From: Candidatus Manganitrophaceae bacterium
GTDB lineage: Bacteria > Nitrospirota > Nitrospiria > SBBL01 > JAADHI01
NCBI GenBank assembly: GCA_012960925.1
Contig: DUAG01000042.1
Location: 38,070-102,069 of the forward strand
DNA: 64,000 bases
Reading direction: 5' to 3'
A program made the translations under genes and the position numbers. The notes under the pieces were generated by a model, which searched no databases, was not told the DNA's origin, and saw only the letters and a program-made list of their open reading frames with translations. Of this stretch, positions 1 to 10,684 are shown one piece after another. The first letter of the stretch is position 1. Every line of letters starts with the position of its first letter.

Positions 1-303
1 GATCGCATTCAAGACGCCGCAGGAAAATTTGATGCCATCGTCATCAACCCGGCAGCCTACACCCACACCAGCATTGCTATTCGGGATGCAATTCTTGCAG
101 TCGAGATCCCAACCGTAGAGGTCCATTTATCCAACATCCATGACCGGGAGGATTTTAGGCTTACCTCATTTATTGCCGATGTTGCCATTGGTCAGATCTC
201 AGGGTTTGGCCCTCAAAGCTATCTCCTCGGGGTGTTGGGGGCGATTAGTCATCTTCAGGGAGGCGAAAAACTCACCTCCCCCCACGCCGTTGCAACAGGA
301 TAG
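1..303 (+). CDS. aroQ: 3-dehydroquinate dehydratase type II, 3' part
   Basis: The window opens inside this gene; the last 100 codons are present and end in TAG at 301-303. AroQ dehydrates 3-dehydroquinate to 3-dehydroshikimate in the shikimate pathway in the cytoplasm. The visible part carries the family blocks [17 protein letters not shown] (Asn and substrate-binding loop) and [14 protein letters not shown] (second catalytic His region), followed by a Gly-rich G-P-Q-S-Y stretch. The N-terminal lid and Tyr/Arg catalytic residues lie outside the window. It is followed 6 nt later by efp on the same strand; the stop codon is embedded in the purine-rich ribosome-binding site of efp, so the two are probably co-transcribed, an arrangement seen in many bacteria. 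Confidence 0.93.
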   Translation, partial: DRIQDAAGKFDAIVINPAAYTHTSIAIRDAILAVEIPTVEVHLSNIHDREDFRLTSFIADVAIGQISGFGPQSYLLGVLGAISHLQGGEKLTSPHAVATG

Positions 304-309
304 GACAAA

Positions 310-870
310 GTGCTCGGGACAAGTGATTTCAGGGGAGGACTCAAGCTGGAACTCGACGGAGATCCTTACATGATCGTCGAGTGTCAGCATGTGAAGCCGG
401 GCAAAGGAGGCGCCTTCGTTCGAACCAAATTAAAAAATTTAAAGACGGGAAATCTTCTCGAAAAGACCTTTCGGCCAGGTGAGAAATTTAACGCGCCCGA
501 TCTCGTCGAACGAGAGATGCAGTTTTTGTATCAGCAAGGAGACGAATATCACTTCATGGATAGCGAGACCTACGAGCAGCTTTTCCTCGTTCCTGCGCAG
601 TTGGGGTCTTCTAAAGATTTTCTCAAAGAAAACATGATTGCCAAGATCTTATTTTATCGCGGAAAGCCGATGAGTGTTGAACTTCCCGTATTTGTAGAGC
701 TCAGAATTGTCGAGACAGAACCAGGCGTCCGTGGTGATACTGCAACGGGGGGAACAAAACTGGCGAAACTGGAATCAGGCGGCACGGTGAAAGTCCCCTT
801 ATTTATGGAGGAAGGAACCCTCGTTAAAGTCGATACGCGTACAGGAAGTTATATTGAACGTGTAAAGTAG
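310..870 (+). CDS. efp: Elongation factor P
   Basis: EF-P binds stalled ribosomes between P and E sites and stimulates peptide bond formation at polyproline motifs. The 186-residue product has normal length and three beta-barrel domains. The modification loop reads KPGKGGAF with a Lys at position 32, equivalent to the beta-lysylated Lys34 of E. coli EF-P, so a lysine- rather than arginine-type modification is likely; no epmA or epmB is visible nearby. The start is GTG with an AGGATAGGA-like ribosome-binding site overlapping the aroQ stop. It lies in the common order aroQ-efp-accB-accC. Confidence 0.97.
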   Translation: MLGTSDFRGGLKLELDGDPYMIVECQHVKPGKGGAFVRTKLKNLKTGNLLEKTFRPGEKFNAPDLVEREMQFLYQQGDEYHFMDSETYEQLFLVPAQLGSSKDFLKENMIAKILFYRGKPMSVELPVFVELRIVETEPGVRGDTATGGTKLAKLESGGTVKVPLFMEEGTLVKVDTRTGSYIERVK

Positions 871-899
871 GTGTAACGATACAGATAGGGAACCTGCCT

Positions 900-1337
900 A
901 TGGATCTAAAAGAGATAAAGGACTTGATCGCGTTATTGAACGAAATGGCCCTCACCGAGATCGAGGTGGAGGAAGCCGGAAGGCGAATTCGCATCCGGAA
1001 AGACGCCCCCATGATCGCTCAACATCTTTCTCCATTGCAACCTGAACCCACGCAAGAAACACCCGCCTTGACCGAAAAAGAGGAAGAGAGGGAAAACTTC
1101 ACCTTCGTTACCTCCCCGATTGTCGGCACCTTCTATAAAGCCACTTCTCCCGATGCCAACCCCTACGTGGGCATCGGAGATACAGTAAGGAAGGGTCAGA
1201 CCCTCTGTATCGTTGAGGCGATGAAGCTGATGAATGAGATCGAGGCGGATGTCGACGGGAAAATCATCGCGATTCTGGCAGAAGATGGGGCTTCTGTCGA
1301 ATATGGTGAGGCTCTCTACAAGATCGAACCCGCCTAA
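900..1337 (+). CDS. accB: Biotin carboxyl carrier protein of acetyl-CoA carboxylase
   Basis: AccB carries the biotin that AccC carboxylates for malonyl-CoA synthesis, the first step of fatty acid synthesis. The 145-residue protein has an N-terminal dimerisation region, a flexible Pro/Glu linker at about residues 46-66, and a C-terminal biotinyl domain whose motif VEAMKLMNEIEAD places the biotinylated Lys at position 109. An AGGGA ribosome-binding site sits 8 nt before ATG. A 225-bp gap separates it from accC, wider than the usual near-contiguous pair. BioF and BioD, which make the cofactor, are encoded a few kb downstream. Confidence 0.96.
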   Translation: MDLKEIKDLIALLNEMALTEIEVEEAGRRIRIRKDAPMIAQHLSPLQPEPTQETPALTEKEEERENFTFVTSPIVGTFYKATSPDANPYVGIGDTVRKGQTLCIVEAMKLMNEIEADVDGKIIAILAEDGASVEYGEALYKIEPA

Positions 1338-1562
1338 GCTTGATGCGCTCGTAAAAAGTCGTCACTCCTGCTTACCGGGGTCCATCAAAAAGACAACACC
1401 CTGCGGAAGGCTGTATTTCAGCTTTCACAGAAATAGCCGAAACAACCTTTTTGGAGAATCCCGTCCTGGAAGGGCAGGGATTGCGCTTACTCTACGTGTT
1501 CAAACTTTTTATGAGGACGTCATTTTTTTAGAAGAAATCAGACCAAACAACGGTAACAAACA
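1338..1562 (+). other. Unusual 225-bp spacer between accB and accC
   Basis: No convincing gene is present. An open frame that starts inside accB and runs to 1581 has no family resemblance and unlike codon use. The spacer contains a small inverted repeat, AATCCC at 1459-1464 and GGGATT at 1479-1484, with partly paired inner bases. The segment starting CTCGTAAAAAGTCGTCACT resembles the edges of short dispersed repeats in style, but I found no second copy in this window. Confidence 0.4.
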
Positions 1563-2915
1563 ATGTTTAAGAAAGTCCTGATCGCGAACCGCGGAGAGAT
1601 CGCACTCCGTATCATTCGCGCATGCCGGGAAATGGGCATTCGCACTGTGGCTATTCATTCAGATCCCGATGCGGCCTCACTTCATGTTCGCTTCGCAGAT
1701 GAAAGCATCTGTGTCGGCCCGGCAGACGCCACCCAATCCTATCGAAATATCCCAAACATACTCAGCGCCGCAGAGATCACGGGCGCGGACGCGATCCATC
1801 CCGGCTATGGATTCCTGGCAGAGAACAGCCACTTTGCAGAGGTTTGCGAAGCGGCCGGCATCAAGTTTATCGGCCCGCCTGCAGAATGTATCAGCCTGAT
1901 GGGAAACAAGGCCAAAGCCCGTGAAGTCATGATGAAACAAGGGGTCCCGATTATCCCTGGAAGCGAGGGTGAGATTCGCGATAACAAAGAAGCGGTCGAT
2001 GTTGCCCGGAAGATCGGTTATCCGGTGATTGTGAAGGCTGTTTCCGGCGGCGGCGGTCGGGGCATGCGTGTTGTCTATAAAGAAGAAGAACTCTCCAATT
2101 CGATACAAACCGCTCAGTTAGAGGCAAAAACCGCTTTTGGCGACGACAGCGTTTATATTGAGAAATTTTTTGTCGATCCGCGGCATATTGAGATCCAAAT
2201 CCTGGCCGACGAAAAGGGCAAGATGGTTTATCTGGGAGAAAGGGATTGTTCGGTCCAGAGACGGCACCAGAAATTAGTCGAAGAGTCTCCCTCTCCGGTC
2301 GTCGATGATCGGCTCCGGAGGGAACTCGGGCGAGCAGCATCAGGCGCGGTCAGCGCCGCAAACTATGTTAATGCGGGAACAGTCGAGTTCCTCCTGGACA
2401 AGGATCATCGCTTTTATTTTATTGAGATGAATACCCGAATTCAGGTTGAACATCCCATCAGTGAAATGGTCAGCGGTATCGACCTGGTCAAGGAGCAGAT
2501 CAAGATCGCGGCCGGCAAACCGCTGGCGTGGAAACAAAGCCAGATCCGACTCCAGGGACACAGCATCGAGTGCCGCATCAATGCTGAATCTCCCGATAAG
2601 TTTACCCCTTCTCCCGGAACCATTACAGCCTTTCACATTCCCGGTGGTCCCGGAATCCGGGTTGATTCCGCCTGTTACATCGGAGGTGTGATCCCTCCCT
2701 ACTACGACTCACTCATCGCAAAATTAATCGTCCACGCCGGCACCCGTGAAGAAGCGATTGCCAAAATGAAAAGCGCCCTGAGCGAATTTGTCATTGAAGG
2801 CGTTCAAACAACACTCCCGCTCCACAAGAAGATCTTTGAAGATCCTGTATTTGTAAAAGGGCGGTATTCAACAGGATTTTTGGATCACCTTCTTTCAGCA
2901 CCCTCCACGCCATAA
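1563..2915 (+). CDS. accC: Biotin carboxylase subunit of acetyl-CoA carboxylase
   Basis: AccC uses ATP and bicarbonate to carboxylate biotin on AccB. The 450-residue length is standard. The N-terminal motif [18 protein letters not shown], the ATP-grasp glycine loop SGGGGRGMR at residues 161-169 and the active-site block [16 protein letters not shown] are all intact. It is followed after 3 nt by thiE, giving a likely accB-accC-thiE transcript. The preceding spacer makes it possible that accC also has its own promoter, although I see no strong one. Confidence 0.97.
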   Translation: MFKKVLIANRGEIALRIIRACREMGIRTVAIHSDPDAASLHVRFADESICVGPADATQSYRNIPNILSAAEITGADAIHPGYGFLAENSHFAEVCEAAGIKFIGPPAECISLMGNKAKAREVMMKQGVPIIPGSEGEIRDNKEAVDVARKIGYPVIVKAVSGGGGRGMRVVYKEEELSNSIQTAQLEAKTAFGDDSVYIEKFFVDPRHIEIQILADEKGKMVYLGERDCSVQRRHQKLVEESPSPVVDDRLRRELGRAASGAVSAANYVNAGTVEFLLDKDHRFYFIEMNTRIQVEHPISEMVSGIDLVKEQIKIAAGKPLAWKQSQIRLQGHSIECRINAESPDKFTPSPGTITAFHIPGGPGIRVDSACYIGGVIPPYYDSLIAKLIVHAGTREEAIAKMKSALSEFVIEGVQTTLPLHKKIFEDPVFVKGRYSTGFLDHLLSAPSTP

Positions 2916-2918
2916 ACC

Positions 2919-3554
2919 ATGCTGAATAGCGACCTTTCTCCGTTATATCTAATTACAGATCCCCTTCTCTCCAAAGGATCGGCCAGACAATCTCTTTTTG
3001 AAGTGCTCGAAGCGGCGCTTGACGAAGGGGTAGGTCTGATCCAGTATCGGGAAAAAACTGAGGTCAGGTGCAAAATGTTTGAGACCGCAAAAAGGCTCCG
3101 GGAAATGACGGCCCGCTATGATGCCACATTCATCGTAAACGACGAAATTGACCTCGCCCTGGCCGTCAAGGCCGACGGGGTTCACCTCGGGCAAGACGAT
3201 CTTCCCGTATGGGTTGCCCGAAAGGTCCTGGGGAAAGAGGCCATCATCGGGATCTCCACCCACCATTGGTCAGAAGCGATCCAGGCTGAATCGGATGGCG
3301 CCGATTATGTTGGAATTGGACCGATCTTTAGTACCCCAACAAAACGCTCTTCGGGTCCTCCGCTCGGCATCACCATGATCACTGAAGTCCGCGAAAAGGT
3401 CCGACTCCCGATCTTCGCGATTGGAGGCATCAAAATATCACACATTTCCGAAATCATGGCGGCGGGTGCGGATGGCGTCGCCATGGTCTCCGCAATCGCC
3501 GGAGATGTCCGCTCAAATGTTAACAAGGCCATGTCCTTGTTAAGGAGCTTCTGA
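2919..3554 (+). CDS. thiE: Thiamine-phosphate synthase
   Basis: ThiE joins hydroxymethylpyrimidine diphosphate and the thiazole phosphate to form thiamine monophosphate. The 211-residue TIM barrel has the family motifs LIQYREK (substrate lysine region), DGVHLGQDDLP, GIGPIFSTPTK and the phosphate-binding AIGGI near the C terminus. It starts 3 nt after accC and is probably translated from the same message. Its last codons, AGC TTC TGA, coincide with the terminal inverted repeat of a dispersed repeat copy beginning at 3542, so the repeat supplies the stop codon. No TPP riboswitch is visible. Confidence 0.95.
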   Translation: MLNSDLSPLYLITDPLLSKGSARQSLFEVLEAALDEGVGLIQYREKTEVRCKMFETAKRLREMTARYDATFIVNDEIDLALAVKADGVHLGQDDLPVWVARKVLGKEAIIGISTHHWSEAIQAESDGADYVGIGPIFSTPTKRSSGPPLGITMITEVREKVRLPIFAIGGIKISHISEIMAAGADGVAMVSAIAGDVRSNVNKAMSLLRSF

Positions 3555-3801
3555 ATAAGTCATTAATTGTTTTTTTGGGCAAAAAAGTCCCCCTTCTGCG
3601 TTGAAAATCTTAACAATAGCAGGCTATGGCTTCGCGAGAATCATCCTCTGCAATTTGCGCCTTGAATCGAAACATTTTATCTCATGAAAAATGGAAGAAC
3701 CTTCCCAAAAAATGGGGAGGATTCTTCGATACGAGTTGAACTTAAATATTTTTATGCTTATGCGATGTGTACCAACCCAGACTTAATAAAAGAGGTCCCT
3801 T
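3542..3801 (+). repeat. Dispersed fold-back repeat R1, copy A (with insert)
   Basis: First of five near-complete copies of a palindromic element (others at 5395, 6760, 11890 and 36402). It begins AAGGAGCTTCTGAATAAGTCAT and ends GACTTAATAAAAGAGGTCCCTT. The core has the shared blocks TTCTGCGTTG, GGCTATGGCTTCGCGAGA and GCGCCTTGAATCGAAACATTTT. Compared with other copies it carries about 80 extra bases after 3690, including a strong hairpin (GAAGAACCTTCCC facing GGGGAGGATTCTTC). That extra piece ends in CGATACGAGTTGAA, which recurs near 9848. No coding capacity is seen. Confidence 0.85.
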
Positions 3802-3844
3802 GAGCTTGCCATGACTCAAGACAGCGATGACACTCGATCCGGCT

Positions 3845-5388
<1,544 letters not shown>

Positions 5389-5394
5389 GTTTAT

Positions 5395-5572
5395 GGAACC
5401 TCTGAATAAGTCATGCATTGTTTTTTCAGGGCAAAAATGTCTCGCTTCTGCGTTGCAAATCTTAACAATCGCGGGCTATGGCTTCGCGAGAACCATCCTC
5501 TGCGTTTTGCGCCTTGAATCGAAACATTATTATCTCCTGAAAAACGCAACCCAGACTTAATCAGAGCTTCCC
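5395..5572 (+). repeat. Dispersed fold-back repeat R1, copy B
   Basis: A 178-bp copy close to consensus: GGAACCTCTGAATAAGTCATG at the left and GACTTAATCAGAGCTTCC at the right. The two halves are imperfectly complementary (CAGGGCAAAAATGTCTCGC against CGAAACATTATTATCTCCTG, and GCGTTGCAAATC against GCGTTTTGCGCC), so RNA would fold into one long hairpin. It separates bioF from the SDR gene. Its right end touches the bioF stop codon and its left end lies within 7 nt of the SDR start. Confidence 0.92.
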
Positions 5573-6738
5573 TATATTACCCGCAGATCTTTTCCGATCT
5601 TTTCCAATCGGGACAATAAAAAGTCAATTTGGCATTTCGTGTGGGCAGCCGTCAGCGTAACGCGAAGGCGGCTTGTTCCCTCTGGGACCGTGGGTGGACG
5701 GATCGGAGGGATATAAATCCCGTCTTCGAAGAGTCTTTTCGAAAAATCAACCGCCTTTTCACTGCTCCCGATACAGAGCGGGACAATAGGGGTCTCGCTC
5801 GCAAGGGTATCAAACCCCAGTTGGGCCGCCCTCTCACAGAAATACGCCCTGTTTTTCCAGAGCCCTTTCCTTAAAGACCCTTCCGCTTCGATCAGTTCAA
5901 GTGCGGCCAGGGCCGTTGCCAGTACGCCTGGCGGGAGGGCTGTCGTGTATATAAATGAGGGGGCCTTGTTGATCAGATATTGTTTTAACGCGCCCTTGCC
6001 TGCGATGAAGCCTCCAAATCCACCGCAGGCCTTGCTGAAGGTCCCCATCTGGATGATTCGTGAACTCGACAACTTGAAATGATCACATGTCCCCCCGCCA
6101 TGCACCCCAAGCACCCCGGTCGCGTGTGCATCATCCAGATAAATAGACGCATCATACTCTTCCGCAAGCGCCAGGATTTCAGGAAGGGGGGCGATATCAC
6201 CATCCATGCTGAAAATACCATCCGTAACAATCAGGACATTCTGGATGGTTTTACGATTTGAAAGGAGCCTTCTCAACTGGGTCATATCTTTGTGCGCGTA
6301 GACACGAAATCTTCCACCTGAAAGACGGCAGCCTACAACCAGACTGGCATGGTTGAGCCGATCCGCCAGAATCAAATCCTCTTTCTGTGCAATCGAACCG
6401 ATGGCACCAATATTTGTCATGTATCCGGAACTGAAAACAAGAGCCGACTCCGCCGACTTGAATCTCGCAACCTTGGCTTCCAGGTCATCGTTAAGATCTG
6501 AATGTCCTGAAATCAGCCTGGAGGCCCCCGCGCCAACACCCCGGGCTTGAATGGCGGAGATCGCAGCCGCTTTCAGTTTCGGATGGTTCGCCAGGCCGAG
6601 GTAGTTGTTGGTGCAAAAAAGAAGGAGTTCCCTTCCATTCCTCCGGGCCACCGTCGATGATTCGGAGTCAAGGGGGATCAACGCGCGGGAGAGGTGTTGT
6701 TGTTCAAGCTTTGTGAGCGCTTTCTCAAATTGGAACAT
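5572..6738 (-). CDS. bioF: 8-amino-7-oxononanoate synthase
   Basis: BioF is the PLP enzyme that condenses pimeloyl thioester with L-alanine. The 388 residues show the family order: FCTNNYLGLA near residue 41, GAGASRLISGHS near 69, the PLP-contacting DDAHATG at 202-208 and the Schiff-base Lys236 in GTFSKACGG. An AGGA ribosome-binding site lies 5 nt before ATG. Repeat copies C and B flank the gene in opposite orientations. The order bioF, SDR, bioD on one strand suggests one operon, interrupted by repeat B. Confidence 0.96.
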   Translation of the reverse strand: MFQFEKALTKLEQQHLSRALIPLDSESSTVARRNGRELLLFCTNNYLGLANHPKLKAAAISAIQARGVGAGASRLISGHSDLNDDLEAKVARFKSAESALVFSSGYMTNIGAIGSIAQKEDLILADRLNHASLVVGCRLSGGRFRVYAHKDMTQLRRLLSNRKTIQNVLIVTDGIFSMDGDIAPLPEILALAEEYDASIYLDDAHATGVLGVHGGGTCDHFKLSSSRIIQMGTFSKACGGFGGFIAGKGALKQYLINKAPSFIYTTALPPGVLATALAALELIEAEGSLRKGLWKNRAYFCERAAQLGFDTLASETPIVPLCIGSSEKAVDFSKRLFEDGIYIPPIRPPTVPEGTSRLRVTLTAAHTKCQIDFLLSRLEKIGKDLRVI

Positions 6739-6759
6739 CCCGTCCTCACTTTCGATGCC

Positions 6760-6926
6760 TTAAGGAAGCTATGATTAAGTCTGGGTTGAGTTTTTCAGGA
6801 GATAAAATGTTTCGATTCAAGGCGCAAATCGCAGGAAATAGCCCGCTATTTTAAAGATTTGCAACGCGGAAACGGGACATTTTTGCCCTGAAAAAACAAT
6901 GCATGACTTATTCAGAGCTTCCTTAA
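6760..6926 (-). repeat. Dispersed fold-back repeat R1, copy C
   Basis: A 167-bp copy in the opposite orientation to A, B and D. Its ends form a perfect palindromic pair, TTAAGGAAGC at 6760-6769 and GCTTCCTTAA at 6917-6926, which suggests a TTAA target site. It lies upstream of bioF, between it and the clpC promoter. It may hold, or has displaced, the bioF promoter. Confidence 0.92.
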
Positions 6927-7035
6927 ATAATACATCCTCCGCCACCCTGTCAATAGAAGGAGCACCCACGCGTCACCCGGATCTCATCACGGGTCTCAGA
7001 GATCTTGCATCTCTATGTGGATTTCCAGAATTCCC

Positions 7036-7064
7036 TTGACAACCACCAGTAGCCTAGATAAACT
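7036..7064 (+). promoter_or_regulatory. Sigma70-type promoter of clpC
   Basis: TTGACA at 7036-7041, a 17-nt spacer and TAAACT at 7059-7064. The clpC start follows 93 nt later with an AAGGAGGAAG ribosome-binding site. I see no CtsR-like tandem heptanucleotide repeat or CIRCE element, so the gene need not be controlled as in Firmicutes. Confidence 0.65.
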
Positions 7065-7156
7065 TATTTTGATAGTTAATGCCTTGAATTTGTTTATATC
7101 TTTTCTACAAATAGTTAGAAGGCTCGAAACCGCTCTGGTGCAGTCAAGGAGGAAGA

Positions 7157-9583
7157 ATGTTCGAAAAATTCACCGATAGGGGAAGAAAGATTATCATTCT
7201 TGCCCGCGAAGAAGCTGAACGTCACCAGAATGATTATTTAGGAACGGAACATATTGTCCTGGCGTTGCTCAGAGAAGGGGATGGAATCGCCCTTGCTGTC
7301 GTGAAAAAAATGGGCCTTTCGACCGAACAGATTCGCCTGGAGGTCGAGCGGAATCTCCCGAGCGGGAGCAACACCATGACCTTTGGAGAGATCCCCTTCA
7401 CCTCCAGGGTCAAAAAGGTGGTCGAATATGCCGTCGAAGAGGCCAAACTTCTCGGGCATAACTACATCGGGAGCGAACACCTCTTGCTTGGCTTGTTGCG
7501 GGAAGAGGAGGGGATTGGAGGAAAGATTGTCCGGAGCCTGGGCGGGAACCTGCTGACGGCGCGGCAACTCACCATCAACCTCCTCAGAAAAACAGCCCCG
7601 CGCGAAAAAGAAAAGAAAAGCAGCACACCTGCTCTGGACGAATTTGGTCGTGACCTGACCCAATTGGCAACGGAAGGCACACTCGACCCCGTCATTGGCC
7701 GCCATGATGAGATAGAACGTCTTCTTCAGATTTTGAGCCGGCGGACAAAGAATAATCCCGTTCTGATTGGAGAATCCGGAGTGGGGAAGACAGCCATCGT
7801 CGAGGGTCTTGCACAAAAAATTGTCTCGATGGATGTCCCAGAGAACCTCTTTAACCGGCGGGTGATTTCCCTGGATCTGGGTTCGCTTGTTGCTGGCACA
7901 AAATATAGAGGGCAGTTTGAAGAGCGCCTCAAAGTGGTCATGAAAGAGATTCTTACGGCGGGCAATATCATTATTTTCATCGATGAACTTCATACGCTCG
8001 TGGGCGCCGGGGCTGCCGAGGGGAGTATCGATGCCTCCAATATGCTAAAACCGGCGCTGTCCCGTGGAGAGATGCAGTGTATCGGAGCGACAACCCTCGA
8101 TGAATACCGGAAACATATCGAAAAAGACGCGGCACTGAAGCGGCGCTTTCAGGCCATCTTTGTTCAGCCGCCGACCTCTGCCGAGACGGTCCAGATCATC
8201 AAGGGATTAAAAGACCGATATGAAGAGCATCATGGGGTGAAGATCACTGATGATGCCGTGGATGAAGCGGTGCGTCTTTCCGACCGGTACATTTCAGACC
8301 GCTTTCTTCCGGACAAGGCCATTGATGTCATTGATGAAGCCGGTTCCAGGGCAAAATTAATAGCCTACTCTCGGCCTGAACCCCTCCGGGTTCTGGAGAA
8401 GGAAATCAAAAAGATTGCGCATGATAAAGACCTGGCCATACGACTTCAAAATTTTGAGGAGGCGGTGAAGCTTCGAGAAGAAGAAGAGCGAATCAAAAAA
8501 CTGCTTGAGGAAACAAAGCAGGAATGGATCAAGGATAAAGAAAAGAATCGTCCCAATATCGACCGCGAAGAGATCGCCTATGTTGTCTCGAAGATGACCG
8601 GCATCCCGCTTTTCCGAATAGAGGAAGAGGAAACCAAAAAACTGATACGGATGGAAGAGGTGCTTCACCAAAGGATTATTGGACAGGAGGAGGCGGTTAC
8701 GGCTATTGCCCGGGCAATCAGAAGGTCTCGCGCCGGGCTCAAAGGGGATCGCCGTCCCATTGGTTCTTTTATCTTCCTCGGACCGACCGGTGTCGGCAAG
8801 ACAGAATTGGCGCGGGCTTTGGCTGAGTTTCTCTTTGATACCGATGAGGCCTTGATCCGAATAGATATGTCTGAATATATGGAAAAGTTCTCCAGTTCAA
8901 GGCTGGTGGGTGCTCCTCCAGGATATGTGGGCTATGAAGAGGGAGGACAATTGACTGAGAAGGTCAGGAGACGCCCCTATTCTGTTGTTCTGTTTGATGA
9001 GATAGAAAAGGCCCATCCGGATATGTTCAACATTCTCCTCCAGGTCCTGGATGATGGCTATCTCACGGATAGCCTTGGGAGGAGGGTCGATTTCAAAAAC
9101 ACGGTCCTGATTATGACCTCAAATCTAGGAACCAGAATGGCAGAAAAGGCCGGAATGCTTGGCTTCCAGCGCTCAGAAATCGATATTCATGGAAAAATGA
9201 AGGATGCTATCCACTCGGAGCTGAAAAAAGCCTTTAACCCGGAGTTTTTGAACCGTATTGATGACACGATTATCTTTCATTCTCTGGAGAAAACGCATTT
9301 AGCCAAAATCGTTGAGATTCTCCTGACAGAGTTAAATGATCGGCTGGCTGAAAAGGGGCTTGAGTTGCAAGTAAGCGATGAGTTGAAACATTGGCTGGTG
9401 AAGACAGGATATGAACCGCTCTATGGCGCACGCCCCATGCGACGGTGTATTCAGAAAAACATTGAAGACCCGCTCTCGGAAGAGATTATCAAGGGACGAT
9501 TTAAAGGGAAAACAATCGTTAAGGCTGTTTTGAAAGACAATGCCCCCTCTTTTATTGAGGAAGCGGTTATGGCGGAAGTCTGA
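7157..9583 (+). CDS. clpC: ATP-dependent Clp protease ATP-binding subunit ClpC
   Basis: ClpC is a hexameric AAA+ unfoldase that feeds proteins to ClpP. The 808 residues show two N-terminal Clp repeats (about 1-145), the first AAA+ module with Walker A GESGVGKT at 205-212 and sensor motifs GAGAAEGS, a middle domain with a UVR-like coiled segment (about 420-455), and a second AAA+ module with GPTGVGKTE near 541 followed by a ClpB-type D2 small domain. The M-domain is short, as in ClpC and unlike ClpB. An ideal ribosome-binding site precedes ATG, and a strong terminator follows. No clpP or mcsAB is present here. Confidence 0.96.
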   Translation: MFEKFTDRGRKIIILAREEAERHQNDYLGTEHIVLALLREGDGIALAVVKKMGLSTEQIRLEVERNLPSGSNTMTFGEIPFTSRVKKVVEYAVEEAKLLGHNYIGSEHLLLGLLREEEGIGGKIVRSLGGNLLTARQLTINLLRKTAPREKEKKSSTPALDEFGRDLTQLATEGTLDPVIGRHDEIERLLQILSRRTKNNPVLIGESGVGKTAIVEGLAQKIVSMDVPENLFNRRVISLDLGSLVAGTKYRGQFEERLKVVMKEILTAGNIIIFIDELHTLVGAGAAEGSIDASNMLKPALSRGEMQCIGATTLDEYRKHIEKDAALKRRFQAIFVQPPTSAETVQIIKGLKDRYEEHHGVKITDDAVDEAVRLSDRYISDRFLPDKAIDVIDEAGSRAKLIAYSRPEPLRVLEKEIKKIAHDKDLAIRLQNFEEAVKLREEEERIKKLLEETKQEWIKDKEKNRPNIDREEIAYVVSKMTGIPLFRIEEEETKKLIRMEEVLHQRIIGQEEAVTAIARAIRRSRAGLKGDRRPIGSFIFLGPTGVGKTELARALAEFLFDTDEALIRIDMSEYMEKFSSSRLVGAPPGYVGYEEGGQLTEKVRRRPYSVVLFDEIEKAHPDMFNILLQVLDDGYLTDSLGRRVDFKNTVLIMTSNLGTRMAEKAGMLGFQRSEIDIHGKMKDAIHSELKKAFNPEFLNRIDDTIIFHSLEKTHLAKIVEILLTELNDRLAEKGLELQVSDELKHWLVKTGYEPLYGARPMRRCIQKNIEDPLSEEIIKGRFKGKTIVKAVLKDNAPSFIEEAVMAEV

Positions 9584-9606
9584 GCCAGGAATTATTGATC
9601 ACCCGG

Positions 9607-9634
9607 AAAAAGCCTCGCTTCCGCGAGGCTTTTT
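9607..9634 (+). terminator. Intrinsic terminator after clpC
   Basis: A 12-bp perfect stem, AAAAAGCCTCGC with GCGAGGCTTTTT, around a TTCC loop, ending in a run of T. It starts 23 nt after the clpC stop and is symmetrical enough to act in both directions. Confidence 0.92.
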
Positions 9635-9681
9635 CGCATCATCCCCGCCGGTTTCATCCCACCTGTTCCCTTGCCACTTGT

Positions 9682-9835
9682 AACCATTCAGTTTACCTAG
9701 ATTCTTCTCTAGGACAAGGCGCGAGGAGCAGAAAACCGGGGTGTACGTGTCTGTGCGTGAGGTTTTAAGCATCACAGAAACGCCATCATGGAAGTGTGGG
9801 TCTCACGAAGCCAAAGAGGGGTGAGTTGAATAGTT
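9682..9835 (-). repeat. Dispersed repeat R2, copy a (diverged)
   Basis: Most diverged of three R2 copies (others at 15686 and 27265). The ends are AACCATTCAG and TTGAATAGTT, matching the terminal inverted repeats of the others. Inside, AGGACAAGGCGCGAGGAGC corresponds to CAGGGCAAGGCGCGAGGAGC in the 27-kb copy. It fills most of the 285-bp gap between the clpC terminator and the TPR gene. Confidence 0.7.
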
Positions 9836-9868
9836 GCTGCCGTTTTTTCGATACGAGGTTGAAGTTCA

Positions 9869-10684
9869 GTGAGTATTATTCATGATGCACTGAAGAAGGC
9901 GGCCGCCGAAAAGGAAGCACCTTTTTCTCTTCCTTCCTCACTTAAATATCATTCTGAAAAATCAACAGGCCTTACAGGAGCCAAGGGGGTAACGCTCTTC
10001 CTCCTGTTCGCGTTTTTCCTCTCGGCCGCTTACTATTTTTATGAACGCGAAGGACGCTTGCTCCTGACTGACCAGGCCATCAGCCCTCTTCCCCCTCCTC
10101 CAGTAAAAGAGCTTACCCCTCCAAAAGAGATCTCTCCTGTAAAGGAATCCGCGCCCGAAAGTATTTCTGTCCCCAACAAAGATCAGGGACAGCTTATCCT
10201 GTCGGAAGGATTGAAACGATATCATCAGGGAGAGTACGACCATGCGGCCCGCTTATTCAGCGAGGCGATTGCGATTCCTTCTCTCTCAGTCCTGGCCCAC
10301 AACAACCTGGGCCTGACACTCCGCCGTATGGGAAAAGTGGATGAAGCAATCAACCATTACAAAGAAGCCATTCGTCTTGACCCAAATTACGCGGAGGCGC
10401 ACAATAATCTGGGGATGGCCCATGATGCCAAAGGGTCGATTGACCAGGCGGGCAAGCATTACAAGATAGCAATTGATCTCAAGACTTCTACTCCAGCTTT
10501 CCATCTTAACCATGCAACATGGCTTGAGAGGAAGGGGTCTTTTGGGGACGCCCGCAGAGAGTATCAATCCTTTCTACGGCTCTCATCCGATGGGATCGGA
10601 AGCGGAATAAAACCCGGTCAACACCGTGAAACACTGAACTTGGTCAAGGCACGCCTCGAAGCACTCAAAGGATCTTTACCTTGA
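9869..10684 (+). CDS. Membrane-anchored TPR protein
   Basis: A 271-residue protein of unknown specific function. The N terminus MSIIHDALKKAA resembles the cytoplasmic start of GspA/GspB-type secretion accessory proteins. One membrane segment follows (about residues 41-59), then a Pro-rich stretch (70-95), then tetratricopeptide repeats from about 105 to 215 (for example NNLGLTLRRMGKVDEAINHY). The topology implies periplasmic TPRs used as an adaptor. GTG start with GAGG 11 nt upstream. It overlaps tsaD by 4 nt, so the two are translationally coupled. The link to secretion is inference from the first dozen residues only. Confidence 0.75.
   Translation: MSIIHDALKKAAAEKEAPFSLPSSLKYHSEKSTGLTGAKGVTLFLLFAFFLSAAYYFYEREGRLLLTDQAISPLPPPPVKELTPPKEISPVKESAPESISVPNKDQGQLILSEGLKRYHQGEYDHAARLFSEAIAIPSLSVLAHNNLGLTLRRMGKVDEAINHYKEAIRLDPNYAEAHNNLGMAHDAKGSIDQAGKHYKIAIDLKTSTPAFHLNHATWLERKGSFGDARREYQSFLRLSSDGIGSGIKPGQHRETLNLVKARLEALKGSLP

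Noticed and set aside
1234..1581. 115-residue frame running from accB into accC
   Set aside because: It overlaps accB in another frame, has no ribosome-binding site, and reads as low-complexity spacer translation.
2919..3554. TPP riboswitch before thiE
   Set aside because: Only 3 nt separate it from accC, and no THI element core is visible upstream.
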